A DNA stretch of 64,000 bases from Lunularia cruciata (Eukaryota; Streptophyta; Marchantiopsida; Lunulariales; Lunulariaceae), in the NCBI GenBank assembly GCA_948567375.1, contig OX419761.1:54190501-54254500 (forward strand), written 5' to 3'. The notes under the pieces were generated by a model that was given only the letters and a program-made list of their open reading frames with translations, was not told where the DNA came from and searched no databases. This document shows positions 1-10,897 of the stretch, in pieces; the first letter of the stretch is position 1, and every line of letters begins with the position of its first letter. The translations under genes were made by a program, and so were the position numbers.

Positions 1-127
1 ACACATCAATAGCAAGCTAGTAAACGACATCTAAAGCAAATATAAACACCGGGGTTCACCAAGTGAAAGTGGGACAGTACTTGGAATAGACAAGCACGGA
101 CTAAATAGATGGCATTGGTAACCTGAA

Positions 128-249
128 TCAGAAGAGAACAGACCAAATCAAATCCAGACCCATGCCATTCTTTGTCTTCCCCACAGGCTTGAGCTCAGGA
201 GCACCCGGGATTCCAAGTTCTTCTTTCAGTAAGTCTGCCACGGAGGTTA
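128..249 (-). CDS. Probable terminal exon of an unidentified plant gene
   Basis: Read on the minus strand, an AG acceptor at 250-251 is followed by about 40 codons of coding-like sequence ending in a TGA at 128-130. The reading includes ELGIPGAPELKPVGK and then GMGLDLIWSVLF before the stop. The low-complexity-free, proline- and glycine-spaced composition looks like real protein, unlike the AT-rich noise elsewhere. I do not recognise the family and propose no function. The upstream exon could not be linked with a consistent splice phase, so the exon start is tentative; a second AG at about 235 would give a shorter exon. Confidence 0.4.
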
Positions 250-317
250 CTATACTATTAGTTGAATCTCAATAGCGCTCGACGGAATCTATATTCTAAA
301 ACATTCTATACATTCTT

Positions 318-345
318 GTGAATACAACTACTGTTGTATTCACAC
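318..345. repeat. Perfect 12-bp-arm palindrome
   Basis: TGTGAATACAAC and its reverse complement are separated by TACT, giving a short perfect hairpin in the presumed intron between the two left-edge exon candidates. No function can be assigned. Confidence 0.7.
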
Positions 346-442
346 AGAATGCAGTATCAAATATCGATCACCGCAGCCGTCTGGCAGCAACATGGCACTA
401 TCCCATACTCGCTCCACAGACCTCACGTCTGTAACCTTAAAT
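346..442 (-). other. Possible internal exon of the same unidentified gene
   Basis: The minus strand carries an open stretch of about 32 codons, reading FKVTDVRSVERVWDSAML and then LPDGCGDRYLILHS. It is flanked by an AG acceptor at 443-444 and a GT donor at 344-345. It lies just upstream, in gene direction, of the candidate terminal exon at 128-249. Its end phase does not match the start phase of that exon, so either one boundary is wrong or the two are unrelated. Confidence 0.25.
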
Positions 443-1744
443 CTGGCACGATATAACATTACAAAGAGAGAATGTTTACGTACCTCGTGGCTGAAGTGAA
501 AAACAGAAACTGCGCTATACTATTAATTAAGCAAGCAAACAGAAACGCTGACAGAACGAAAGAACAGAACGCTAAGAGCGCACAGACCCACAATTGTGAA
601 GCAACAAAGATCGACGTTAACTCAGCTCGTTAGGCCATTGCACAGGCAACCACCTGGTCGGGTCCCGAGAGACCATCCTGCTAAACATGAATCCCTCTAC
701 TGAGTAGTGTACGGAATGCATACATACAATCGATCCCAGGACCTTCCGCTGCATGGCTATGAGATTCAACCATTCTTTGTCGGGAAAGAAGGGTGCAGAA
801 TATAAGCTCTAAATGGCGTGGTAACAATCGTTTCTTCTTCCACCTAATGTCAAGAACCCTTGTAGGCGAAGTAACTCTGTTCAAACGTCGTTCTGGAGAA
901 TGGTAGGCGGGTTATACAAGTACCTCCCATCGAAGAAGACACTGTGTCGCTACGGTATTGGGAGAGTATGTGACGGCGCAGCCAACCAAGGGGGTCCTGA
1001 AAGTGAGAAGTTGTTACTCCAATCGTCTCCAACTCGTGCTGTCCGGCCAGTCGTTACTTGCAACTTATGCTGCCCTGTAATTTGGAGTCCTTGTCCCTGT
1101 AAGATTCCCGGATAAAACCACTGCAAACATCATTCGACGTTGATTATATTCTGGGAATTGGCAGATTCCCGACAAAGATTGTAGAAAGATAACGTACTCT
1201 GACATAATGACACAATGGGAGCAGGTGAAAACACGTCTGAAAGCAGCTGTTACACAATAGTTTTATTCTTCTCCATGTCAAAGCTCATTGACAAGTGGCC
1301 CACTGATCCTAAGCATTTGGCAACCAAATTTGCTCGAAGGTCCATTACAATGACCTCCCAGTGAAATATTAAGTTTCATTCTCGTTTTCTTTTATCGTTG
1401 TCTTGGTGCAAAAAGCAAGGTGCATTGCACATTGCTTTCTGCCCCAAGGCATGGATAGAACATAGGGGTTTTCTTTCTTTTTTACTTGAAATGTCGAAGC
1501 GGATTCTCTTCGACTAGATATATGATGCACTTTATAATTGCTAATGCTGAGACCTTCGGATCCCATTGTAATAGCTGGGCGAATTTTTAGAATATTTGTG
1601 AAATTGAGGAGCTCGTTGTAGTTGAATAAGCAAGAATTAATTACCTCACTATGGATAAAATAAGGAAGAGTGTTTGGGGTATAGGGAATGCTCGCATATG
1701 GAAGATGTTGTTTAGAAAAAAATGGCTAGTGGTTACTTATTGGC

Positions 1745-1945
1745 CTGAATCTTGTGGATTACTTAAAGGAAGTGAAGCGGCATAAGCGTGGGATAAATGA
1801 TGGTGGAATATAATAAGGGTGGTGGTGTGGTTGCCCCGGGAGGCATCGATTCTCTGAATATTGTGGAATTGGTTAAAAGAATTGAAGGAAGATAAGTTTG
1901 GAATAAATGACAATAAAATTATGATAGGGGTGGTGTTATAGACCA
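1745..1945. repeat. Imperfect tandem duplication, period about 109 bp
   Basis: Two consecutive units begin CTGAATCTTGTGG at 1,745 and CTGAATATTGTGG at 1,854. Both continue through a purine-rich stretch and a GATAAATGA-like segment to a GGGTGGTG-type block. The units have diverged by substitutions and small indels. They lie in the otherwise featureless 1.2-2.1 kb stretch. Confidence 0.6.
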
Positions 1946-2198
1946 GGAGGGAGGACATGTTCTATCTCAAAGATTGAAAGAGAAAGAAAATTTTTGGATC
2001 AAATATCACCACATGTAGTGTCTAGATCTTATTAGCATAACATGAAATATTTTCTCTCGGCAAGAATTGACAAGAAATGACTTTCTTGATTTTAGTGAAA
2101 GAGCATGTGGATACGTGGATAGAAGGATTCTTGTCATGGAAGGGTGGGAGTCAACAAGCTATATTGGTACAAAGAGGCTAAACTGGTAGCCTTTCAAT

Positions 2199-2400
2199 TT
2201 GAATTTTGCAAGGAAGGAGAGAGTTGAATTGAAATGCAAACATAGTATAAAAATATATATTTCATGCACAACAACAATGTTATTGTGCATGAAATTATTG
2301 AACGCGCCTTGAATTTTGGAAGGAAGGAGAGAGTAGAAGTGAAATGAAAACATAGTATAAAGATATATTTCATGCACAACAACATCAATTTATTGGACTC
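2199..2400. repeat. Imperfect tandem duplication, period 110 bp, with internal hairpin
   Basis: Units starting TTGAATTTTGCAAGG at 2,199 and TTGAATTTTGGAAGG at 2,309 share an AAGGAAGGAGAGAGT block, an ACATAGTATAAA block and a TTTCATGCACAACAAC block. The first unit ends in a hairpin: ATTTCATGCACAA at 2,259-2,271 pairs perfectly with 2,283-2,295. The hairpin may be the remains of a small foldback element. Confidence 0.65.
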
Positions 2401-2941
2401 GTGTTGGAAGAAACTCCTAGATCTTCTTTCAAGCCTATAATTTACTTGGTTGCATGTACAAAGCATATTTGTTACTCGCAATCATATTGCTCATGTATTG
2501 CACCTTTCCTCTTCAGCTTGGCCGTCTATGATTTTGGCACTACACATAAAGAATTGTAGGTGTACTCTCCGTGACAAGGAACAGCACAATTTGTGAAATT
2601 ATAGGACATAAAGAGTGATGTGAATGACAAGCACATCTTACTTGTTTGGATATTTCTTTGTAAAGTTGCTTCAGTTGACTTAAATCCTCAAACCAAATCA
2701 TTTTATTTGCTTAGAATTCTTGAATTTAGAATGGAACAAGATTAATATCGAGGTCATGCAGATTGCTTTTATCTAGACCACTAGCCTTAAAAGTGCATTT
2801 TCTTCCAATAGGAAAAGAAAGTTCAAAATCTCTAGACCATGAGAAACATGGCAAAAGGCATTTCCAACCACAACAAACACAACATTCACTTATACTTTCC
2901 TTAACATTTTCTAGGTTTGGAGCATGCAACAACAAGAAAAT

Positions 2942-2945
<4 letters not shown>

Positions 2946-2981
<36 letters not shown>
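2946..2981. repeat. (AT)n microsatellite
   Basis: Eighteen uninterrupted AT dinucleotides lie in AT-rich intergenic DNA. Confidence 0.95.
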
Positions 2982-2984
<3 letters not shown>

Positions 2985-3779
2985 TGTAAAAAATCTAACT
3001 AATTCCTAGAGTACAATTCTTGCTCTTGGCTAATGCACATCCTTTAAAGACTATTCTTGTTTTAGTATTAATAGACCTAATCCCATCTTTGTTGTTTCCT
3101 TAGCCTTATGATTCATTTTATTGGCTATTCCATTGTATTAAACACTCCAAAGATCTCTATGCTCCATAGTCTAATATGGAAGCTTGGTCCACTCTGGATC
3201 AAGTTCCACTCCCATCACTCATGAGTCCTTTTGATACTATTTTTCTGTAGTATGAACACTGCTTTGAATCTACATACAATACCAACAATACTTATACTCC
3301 AAGGAAAACAAAGGGTTTGTTCATGTAATCTCTACTTCATACCACTTTCAAACAAAATACAATTAGAATCTGCAAGACCTTATCCCCCTTGTCCTTGCTA
3401 CCATACCATGGTCCTTTCAAACATCCACTATCACTTTTGCAAAGAGAAATACTATGCTAACCAATGTACTAACAAATCCACAAGCTACTTCTTTTATGAC
3501 AAAAGTCACTTGCAATGCCCAAAGTTTTGCACCATGTTGTAACCTTGACTTACCACACCATCTCCACTCTCCCTTATCCATCTCATCATAATAATAACTA
3601 ACCTATTTTCTATATCCATATACCAAGCCACTCCTTTTTTTTATCTCTTCCCTCAAAGATCATTCTTCCCTATTCTTGACCACTTTATAAATCACCATCC
3701 TTATTGACTCTAATCATCCCCTCCTAACTCCCACAAACATTTGGATCCATTTATCTACCTCCTACCACTAAATCTATTT

Positions 3780-6075
3780 ACTTCATTGATCCTACCCTTG
3801 CCCTGATCAATATATTGCATGGCCTTCTCACTAGCAAACCCCTATCCTTGTACTCCTTATTATCCTTGCTTTTCCATATTCCTCAAATAACTCATGCTAC
3901 TTCCCCACTAAACTATCCTCACAAAACTCTACCAATTTTCTGTTTCCTATCTACCTACATCCTATTTGTCCATACAAACACTTGCATAATTCCTCTAGTT
4001 CACTCTATACTAGAATTTAGAGGAATTGTGCAAGTGTGAAGCTAGAGTATGGATCAATAGATACTTGCCATCCATACTCTAGCTTTAGTATATCTCTAAC
4101 ATATTTCTATCTTCTATACATCAAGTAGACGCAATCCTCTCATTTATGTGATAAATAAACAATATCTTGGCTGAAAATGGTTGCTTTGATTTTGGTTCCT
4201 CAGAAAATAATAAGCCTTGTGCTACTATGATGGCATTTGGCATTCAAAGCCTCCAATAAAAATGAACTTGCAATATGATACTTGAAACCTCTACTAGATA
4301 TTACATCTCCCTGTGGGAGCTATCCATCAAGTTCCTATTATCATTGGTAAATCCCAATTTGCCATTGAGGTGGTACTTTGATTGCCAATTCTCAATATAG
4401 AAGAAAAAATATGCATATGGAAACCACCTCCCAAAAAATAAATTTTTTTATATATCAAGATGGTCTGCAATGAGCACATGAAAGTGTGCAAAACCATTTG
4501 TGTGTTGATATTGGTTCATGTTTAGTTACAGTGCAACCTCAAACAACAAAAGAAGCACTACAAGATAGTGGATTATAGAATTGATCCAGATTATAATTCT
4601 AATAAGTGTACCAATGCTGAGCAGCAAAGTGATGATCTGATAGCTCCTCAAGAGATAAACTCACATGAGATAAAATTAGAGTACTTTTGAAGTTTTTAAT
4701 GATAATTTACTATATGAACATCTTTTCCCAATAGCCTTAGTTCTAATAGGAATATGTAGTTCAAGTTTGTGGTGAAATTTTTTCTTTTGGTTAGCTAGGT
4801 TCAATTTAATGTGGTATAGGATTACTTAGTTGCAAGCTCAAATTGTATGAATTGGCTTCATTTACAAGTATATGATGCATAAGATTGGATGCCCATGATG
4901 AGAACTTGTGACATCCACTTTTCTTGACTTACCAATGTGCAATGCTATTGCAACATTGACAATGTCTTAGAATAAAACACCTTTGTTAGCTTTCACATAT
5001 TCCTCATCATAACTAAGAATTACCAACCAGCAAACAAAAGAAACATTCAAAAGTAGGACATACAAGTGTCTTATCTTTGTATTGTTTATGCTCTAATTAG
5101 GACATGATTGTGCATAAATATTTGTGATTCTATTATAGAGAAAATTAATTTGCAAGAAAGCCATATTGACCTTAGAGCTAGTAGATTTGATGTTGATTGA
5201 GATTTAATGTTGATTCAAGCAACTTTTTTAAGAGGCTTTCTCCTTGTGATATTTTCTATTGAACATTCTTCTTAGTGTCTTCCTTAATGATGGGGTATAA
5301 AAGCACAACTCTGATACCCCTGCTTTAAGATTTGGGTGTGCAACCTAAAACCATGAAATTAACCAGCCTGCATTATATGAAATAAGGTGAAATATTTAGA
5401 CATTTTGACATGATTAAAGAAATTTGATCTTGTTTTGGCTCCCTCCCACATTTTTTTCTATACACTTCACAAACCCTCTTCCTACCATGATTAAGATACT
5501 GTATAGAATTCTTGCCAACAATCCTTTGTCCTTGTATTATTTTTTATCCAAGCTCTCCCTACTCTACCCTTCCATCTTCCTCAAATAACTCTTGCTTATT
5601 CTTCCACTATCCTCACCAAACTCTACTAATTATATGGTTCCATCTACATATAGCTTCTTTGTCTACACAAACATTTACCCACACAACCCTAACTAATTTC
5701 TCCTCTAATCCACTCTGGTCTAAAATATTGTCCAACTATCCATACTCTACCTTTACCACAACTTTAGCATGTTCATATGTTCTATATATCACATTGATAC
5801 AATCCTATCATATACATGACAATAGAAAAAATCTGTTAAAAAAATATTCCTAGATCCTAATTCCTCAAAAAAAATTATGCCTTCATAATTTTTCCATTCA
5901 TAACCTCCAATTTACATCAATCAATCTTAGTATAGGCAATGGATGCCACGTCCTCCCTATGGCAACAATCCATCAAGTTCCTACAATCATTTGCACTACC
6001 CAATTAGGCAGTACTTTGGTTGCAAATACTTGGTGGGGAGAGATAATATGCATGTAAAAACTACTCCCAAACATA
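3780..6075. repeat. Pair of diverged direct repeats about 0.6 kb long
   Basis: A segment at about 3,780-4,445 reappears in the same orientation at about 5,480-6,075. Shared landmarks are TTCCTCAAATAACTC, ACTATCCTCAC, CCATACTCTA, the CTATGGCAACAATCCATCAAGTTCCTA-type stretch near 5,958 (CTGTGGGAGCTATCCATCAAGTTCCTA-type near 4,312), and the TATGCATATGGAAACCACCTCCC / TATGCATGTAAAAACTACTCCC ends. The spacing of about 1.65 kb could fit two LTRs of a small non-autonomous element, but no primer-binding site, TG/CA ends or protein are visible. It may simply be an older dispersed repeat. Confidence 0.45.
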
Positions 6076-7531
6076 TTACATTGAGACAATATCAAGCTTT
6101 GGTTTGCTTTGCAAGTGAAAAAGTAATTTAATGTTGTAGTAGATAAATTGCTAATGAGCAATCTATGTACATTCAAGTGACTAGCCACGTGGATTATGAT
6201 CTTGACCTCCTCCAAGGCTTTGATGTATAGAGGTGGTGGAGGCTTGATAGAAAGCATGTGTTTTAGTCTTGCAAGTTTTGAGTGGGAATGTGGTGACACA
6301 CCTTTGCTTCACTTGGGCAAAATGTTGTATTTTTTTTAGGATAGTAGTTTCAATGCAAACTAATGTAAAAGGTTGGGAACAAAGATGAAGAAATGGCATT
6401 ACTTTTTAAAACAAATACCTCACAGAGTAGGGAAGACAAAATAATGTCCAAGCAGGCTCTTGCAATGGAGTTGTAAATCCTTCAAACAATGAATATGACC
6501 TAGTTCAAGTAGAACAAGGATCAAGAGTTCATATTGTGAGTTGGATTACCCAATAGCCTTTGTTTTTAAGAACGATGGTAGCCCACTTTGTGGCACTTAT
6601 GCAGATTTACCTTTTTATTTTATTTTCCTAGCAAGTAGTCAAGTACTCAATATAGAATTACATTAGTAATTAGGACTTAGGGCTTATATCCCAATTACCT
6701 AGAAAAATACACTAAAAATGCAGTCAAAAGATATCATTGGAGTGAGACAACCCCGATACCAATAGAGGAGATGTTGGACCCAAGGCCACAATAATGATGG
6801 TGGTCCCAACCACAATGCCTCAAACATCCTCATGATCATGGGCATAGGTTTCCATACTCACATCTTGTTGTTAGTCTTTAGTTGTTCCACTTCCATTGCT
6901 ACCATGTAGGAAAGTTAGAACCAATTTTGGTTGCCATTAATCCTTATGTTTCTTCATGTAGGAGGAGGTAAAACCAGTTTTTGTTGCCATTGGTCCTTGT
7001 GCCTCTTCACAAATGTGGGAAAAACAATGTTTCATCACTAATGATTGGTGAAAATCAGCAATGTACGGATTGAAGATTATAAACATCCTGCCTTGGGGAC
7101 GAGGTAAGTTTTAGTCAATTAAATTTTCAATGCTTCCAAGGTTCTGTGGTACCCACATTTTTTGTTTTTTGTTTATTTTTGGAGAAGAACTGTATAGAGA
7201 AGTCGTATTGCATCTGCATGGCATTAGAAGGCAAAGAAAGGTATCCTTGGGTTGTAACCCAAGGTAAAGTGACTTTGTGTCAAAAGACAAAGTACTCAAA
7301 TTTGCCCTATTAGCCTGCAACCCAAAGTAAGGAGACTTCATCTTGGGGGTGCTCAACCCAAGGTGAGGACAATGTGACAACTTTCCTTTGGGGTTGGACA
7401 TTCAAGAAGGGTACCATGCACAAAAATGGCTGGCCTATAAACGGGAGGAAATTGATAGTGACAGGAGCATGAAGAAGGTGTGATTTCTTGGTAGAAATTT
7501 GAAGTGAAGAGAGACGGAGGAAGCGTGCTAC

Positions 7532-7538
7532 TATAAAA
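7532..7538 (+). promoter_or_regulatory. Possible TATA box upstream of the LTR ORF
   Basis: TATAAAA lies about 20 bases before the first ATG of the ORF inside LTR copy 1. The spacing to that ATG is short for a plant promoter, and the motif is not obvious in LTR copy 2, so this is weak. Confidence 0.2.
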
Positions 7539-7555
7539 TTTGGGCTAGAGACAAA

Positions 7556-10102
7556 GTGATGACAAGTAATTTTCCATCATTGTTAAGAAGTCATCTTGTG
7601 GGAGATCATGGGAAGGGAAGTGTAGTCAAAGATGCATTGGTGTGTAGAGAGGAGGTCAAGAGAGTTAGTTTGGGAATAAGTTGGAAGAATAGCCCCCAAC
7701 CCAAAGTGGAAGGGAGAAAGATGGGAGGTGGAAAGAAGAACTCTGAATTTGAAATGAGAAATCATGCGATTCGGAGGTTAGATGTGATCGTAAGAATCAA
7801 GGTCTTGAGCAAGCTTTGGATCACATTCTTGGCATAGAATTGGAACATTAGCTTTCCAGGTTTCATGACTGAGATCATTGAGAGTAAGTGTCACGATGGC
7901 CCCAAGGGAGAAGGGATGAGAGGAAATCCGGCTTGATGGATAGAGTCAGATTGGAGGTTAGTACTTGGAAGAGAGGCGGGTGATGAGCAGGGATCCACTT
8001 TCTTGTGGAAGGGAGAAGTAGCTAAAGAAACCCAAGAGGTGAGAGATGCCTTTGCTTCAAGATGCACAAAGAATGGCTACAAGGTTGAGAGTTATAAAGA
8101 CCCAATGAAAAGAGGTATAGTAGCAGCAATGATGGCTATCTTGAAGCCGGAGTGAACCACTTATGTGATGAAGCATCAAGCGGTATTCTTCCACAAGATG
8201 TTTGCAGGAAAGCCAATCAATCGGGCAAAGTGTTTTCATCAACGGACAAGACAAATGGTGTGGAACTTGCAAAACAAGTTGCCTCCACACTACATTGTGC
8301 CATTTGCAGCCCACTTCTATTTGGGACTTAACTTGTTGAACATGGCAGAGAGATACAAGATGGTGTTGCACTTCCACCCTGATTTGAGAATAGATGCTGA
8401 TGCAAAGGAGCAGCAATACATCTTGCAAATAAGGACCAGTGATGAGTACTACGCACAAATGGGGCAGAGTATGCAGTTGAAGATGAACAATCCAAAGTCA
8501 AAGAAGAGGTGTCAACAAGGCAAAGAAGAAGAAGTGGCAACGAGACCTTGGAAGACGAGGAAAGTAAACCCAAGGAGAGGATTGGTGGTAATCGCATCAT
8601 CGGAAGAGGAGTTAGAAGGAGAGGCCAAGTGCAAGGAAGGAAACTAGGACAAGGAGGAAGAACCCAAATTCATGTTGTAGAGTGGAGAAACGATCAGCAA
8701 GAAGGAAGACAGAGAGGAGATGCAATAGGTACTCGAGGAAGACAAAGGAAAGATGGAAAAAGAAGGAGAAGTTCTAGAGCAAGAGGAGAAGAGGGTGACC
8801 ATTCAATGAGGAGTTCATTCTAGAAGGAAGGCAAAGTATGAAGTGGGACCAAGTAAGGTAAGAGAAGTGGAGAGTGGAAGTTCAAGGAGCAAAGGATCCA
8901 TCCCAATAAGGCGATTACGGTTGAGAAGGCAAGTGTGAAGTGCAGAAGGAGAAAAGTCCGCAAGTCAAGATAAGCTCAAGTAGAGGAGTAGAGTATCTAC
9001 GGAGATTGGGTGCCCATTGTTAGTAATGTTGGAGCACAAGAAGGAGATGCAATCAAAGTGTCCGGAGGTGAAGACTATGTTGCAGGTGTTAGCACAATTA
9101 GAGGAAGAGAACTCGGAGTTGAGGAAGACTGTAACCCAAGGTGAGGAAGAGAGGGAAGTACTACGAGTATATGCAATAGTATTGAATCAAGTAATTGAGA
9201 ACTTGAAGATAGAAGTAAGGAGTAGAGAAAGAATCATAGAGCAAAATGTCATAGCAAGAGAAAGGCAAGTAGCGGAGTATGAAATCTTGAAACAATAGTT
9301 TGCTGATTCTCGATTAGAAATTATTCATGCTATGGCAAGGGTAGCAGAGAAGGAGCAAGAGCTTGATAGAGTGATGGAGAGTGTAGAAGAAAAGAAGCAG
9401 CTTTGGCAAAGGGAGTTGAATATGAGGTATAGAGAAGAAGAAAGACTGAGAGAGTTACTCCATAATCTGGAGGAGAAGATTGTGCAGAAGGAGAAGGAAA
9501 AGGAGACAGTGAAAGCCAATTTTGAGGCAGAACTGGCAATGTATAGAGAAGATTGGCTTGCAGATTGAGAATGAGAAAGAAGAATGAGACTTGAGCCATT
9601 GAAGGAGATTGTTACAAAGATGAATGCGATGTTGAGTATAGAAGCCAATGTCCGAATCAAAGAAACAAGATTGCACAAGTTAAAGATGTTGGTGCAAGAG
9701 ACGAGGAGGAAAAATGCAAAGGATAAAGATTTGAATGCCTTGCTGATAAGTCTCCGAACTTGTGTAGATATGAAGATATTAGAAATAGAAGATAATATCA
9801 TGATTAGATTAGACTTGGTAAAATTGGAGATAGATAAACTCCAGAAGGATGTAAGAGCAAAACCCGAAGTAGATGACATAAGAGTATAGATATCTTTAGA
9901 GTTACCAGAGGAGATGTTAGAGAAGAGTGGCTCAGGAGATAAAGAGTTAGATAGGTTACCTGCTAGTGTAATTGTAGATAAGGAAAGAGAAATGTTAGAA
10001 TTGGTAGAGGATTTAGTAGTTGTGAAACCCAAGGACAGAGTAGTGAGTGAAGTTACTTCAAGTTTGGAAGCCGAGGAAGAGGTAGATATCAGATTGGAAT
10101 AG
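7556..10102 (+). pseudogene. LTR-encoded coiled-coil protein, copy 1 (decayed)
   Basis: This is a decayed ORF of roughly 850 codons lying wholly inside an LTR. I recognise no named family. The N-terminal block runs from about 7,770 to 8,420 and contains IRRLDVIVRIKVLSKL, a DWRLVLGREA segment, DPMKRGIVAAMM, TTYV followed by QAVFFHKMF, and PPHYIVPFAAHFYLGLNLL. From about 8,460 to 8,820 the reading is lysine-, glutamate- and arginine-rich and low in complexity. From about 9,017 to 9,890 heptad-like, acidic and leucine-containing stretches (EEENSELRKTV, RLRELLHNLEEKI) indicate long coiled coils. The reading ends in VDIRLE and a stop at 10,100-10,102. Stops and frameshifts (for example at 7,837, 8,154, 8,645 and 9,298) break it. 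LTR copy 2 encodes the same protein in the same layout. Confidence 0.6.
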
Positions 10103-10897
10103 TAACAGTTTTGAGATTTGAAGAGGCATATATGAAGAGGTCCATTGTCATTTTGGATCTGCAAGTTAGAAGAGTTGTTGTAGAACGGTATAGTTGTTAG
10201 ATAACTATTGTTTGTTTTGCTATTTAAAGGTGGCATTTGCAGTCATATGTTGTTCAATGCTCATAATTTTTGAGAATAGATAAAGCAAAGTGATGTGAAG
10301 CACTGCTTGTCATTTGAGCTTAATTTTGAGTATCAATTTTGTGTCTATGGTTGTGAGTGTTAGGAAAATTTTGAAGTGCAAGTCAGTGTGTTTGTTGGAT
10401 GTTGGATTCAACATCCTTGATCTTTACTTTGTATGTTTGATCCGGAGTGAAGTGCAATCAGAGCAATGCCTTGATAGATCTAAGAGGAATTGTAGTGTTG
10501 GTAGTATTTTGCATTTGTGAGTGTAACGGTGAGTTGATGTGAAGCAATTTTGATCAAGGAAGTTGTGCCTTCAATGGAGAGGTGGAACAAAATTCTGAAG
10601 CAAAGTTGTTTTGTAGTGAAGTGCCATTTTTGGGAGAGCCTAAATCATCACAATCAAGATTGTTTGGAAAGATTTGATGGAGTTGTGATTAAGTGTGACA
10701 AATTGTTGTGGCAAGACTATGAGTTAGTACTTGTTACTCTCTTCTGGGTGTGGTTTCTACCAAAGAGATTAAAGACACAAACAAGAAGAACTGAAGTTGT
10801 TACTTTGCTTTGTATTTGACCAATTCTGAATTGTATCTCTACAAGAACAAACTTTACTTACTTGATTACCGCAAAAGTGATATTTGCCAAGTTGTCA

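Larger units (their letters stand above)
1..1200. other. Left-edge gene-like DNA, mostly unassigned
   Basis: This stretch is more balanced in base composition than the AT-rich DNA that follows, and lacks recognisable transposon protein. It contains the probable minus-strand terminal exon at 128-249, a second possible exon at 346-442 and a short palindrome at 318-345. Open frames near 681-1,115 on both strands are short and resemble no family I know. The gene to which the exons belong probably runs leftward, with earlier exons at higher coordinates, but I could not chain them in phase. Confidence 0.4.
1200..7144. other. AT-rich decayed intergenic DNA
   Basis: Apart from the tandem and direct repeats listed separately, nothing in this stretch has a convincing coding frame on either strand. 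A 52-bp imperfect tandem repeat (ATGTAGGA starts at 6,904 and 6,956) lies near the right end. The last 60 bases before the LTR contain a CTTGGGGACGAGG segment, which might be the end of an internal region of an LTR element. Confidence 0.5.
7145..10897 (+). mobile_element. 3.75-kb LTR, copy 1 (solo or 3' LTR)
   Basis: The unit starts TGTGGTACCCACATTTTTT and ends AGTGATATTTGCCAAGTTGTCA. Both ends match the second copy at 21,630-25,389, and the copies are nearly equal in length (3,753 and 3,760 bp). TG...CA termini, and a primer-binding site directly after the second copy, identify the repeat as an LTR, not an internal region. No primer-binding site follows this copy, so it is a solo LTR or the 3' LTR of an element lost on its left. 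The flanking five bases (GGTTC and CAAGT) do not form an exact target duplication. The LTR carries a long decayed ORF at 7,556-10,102. Confidence 0.7.

Noticed and set aside
9325-10236. Minus-strand open frame of 303 codons, serine- and leucine-rich
   Set aside because: It is the complement of the coiled-coil tail of the LTR ORF. Glutamate/lysine-rich coding DNA read backwards gives serine/phenylalanine/leucine-rich frames without meaning.
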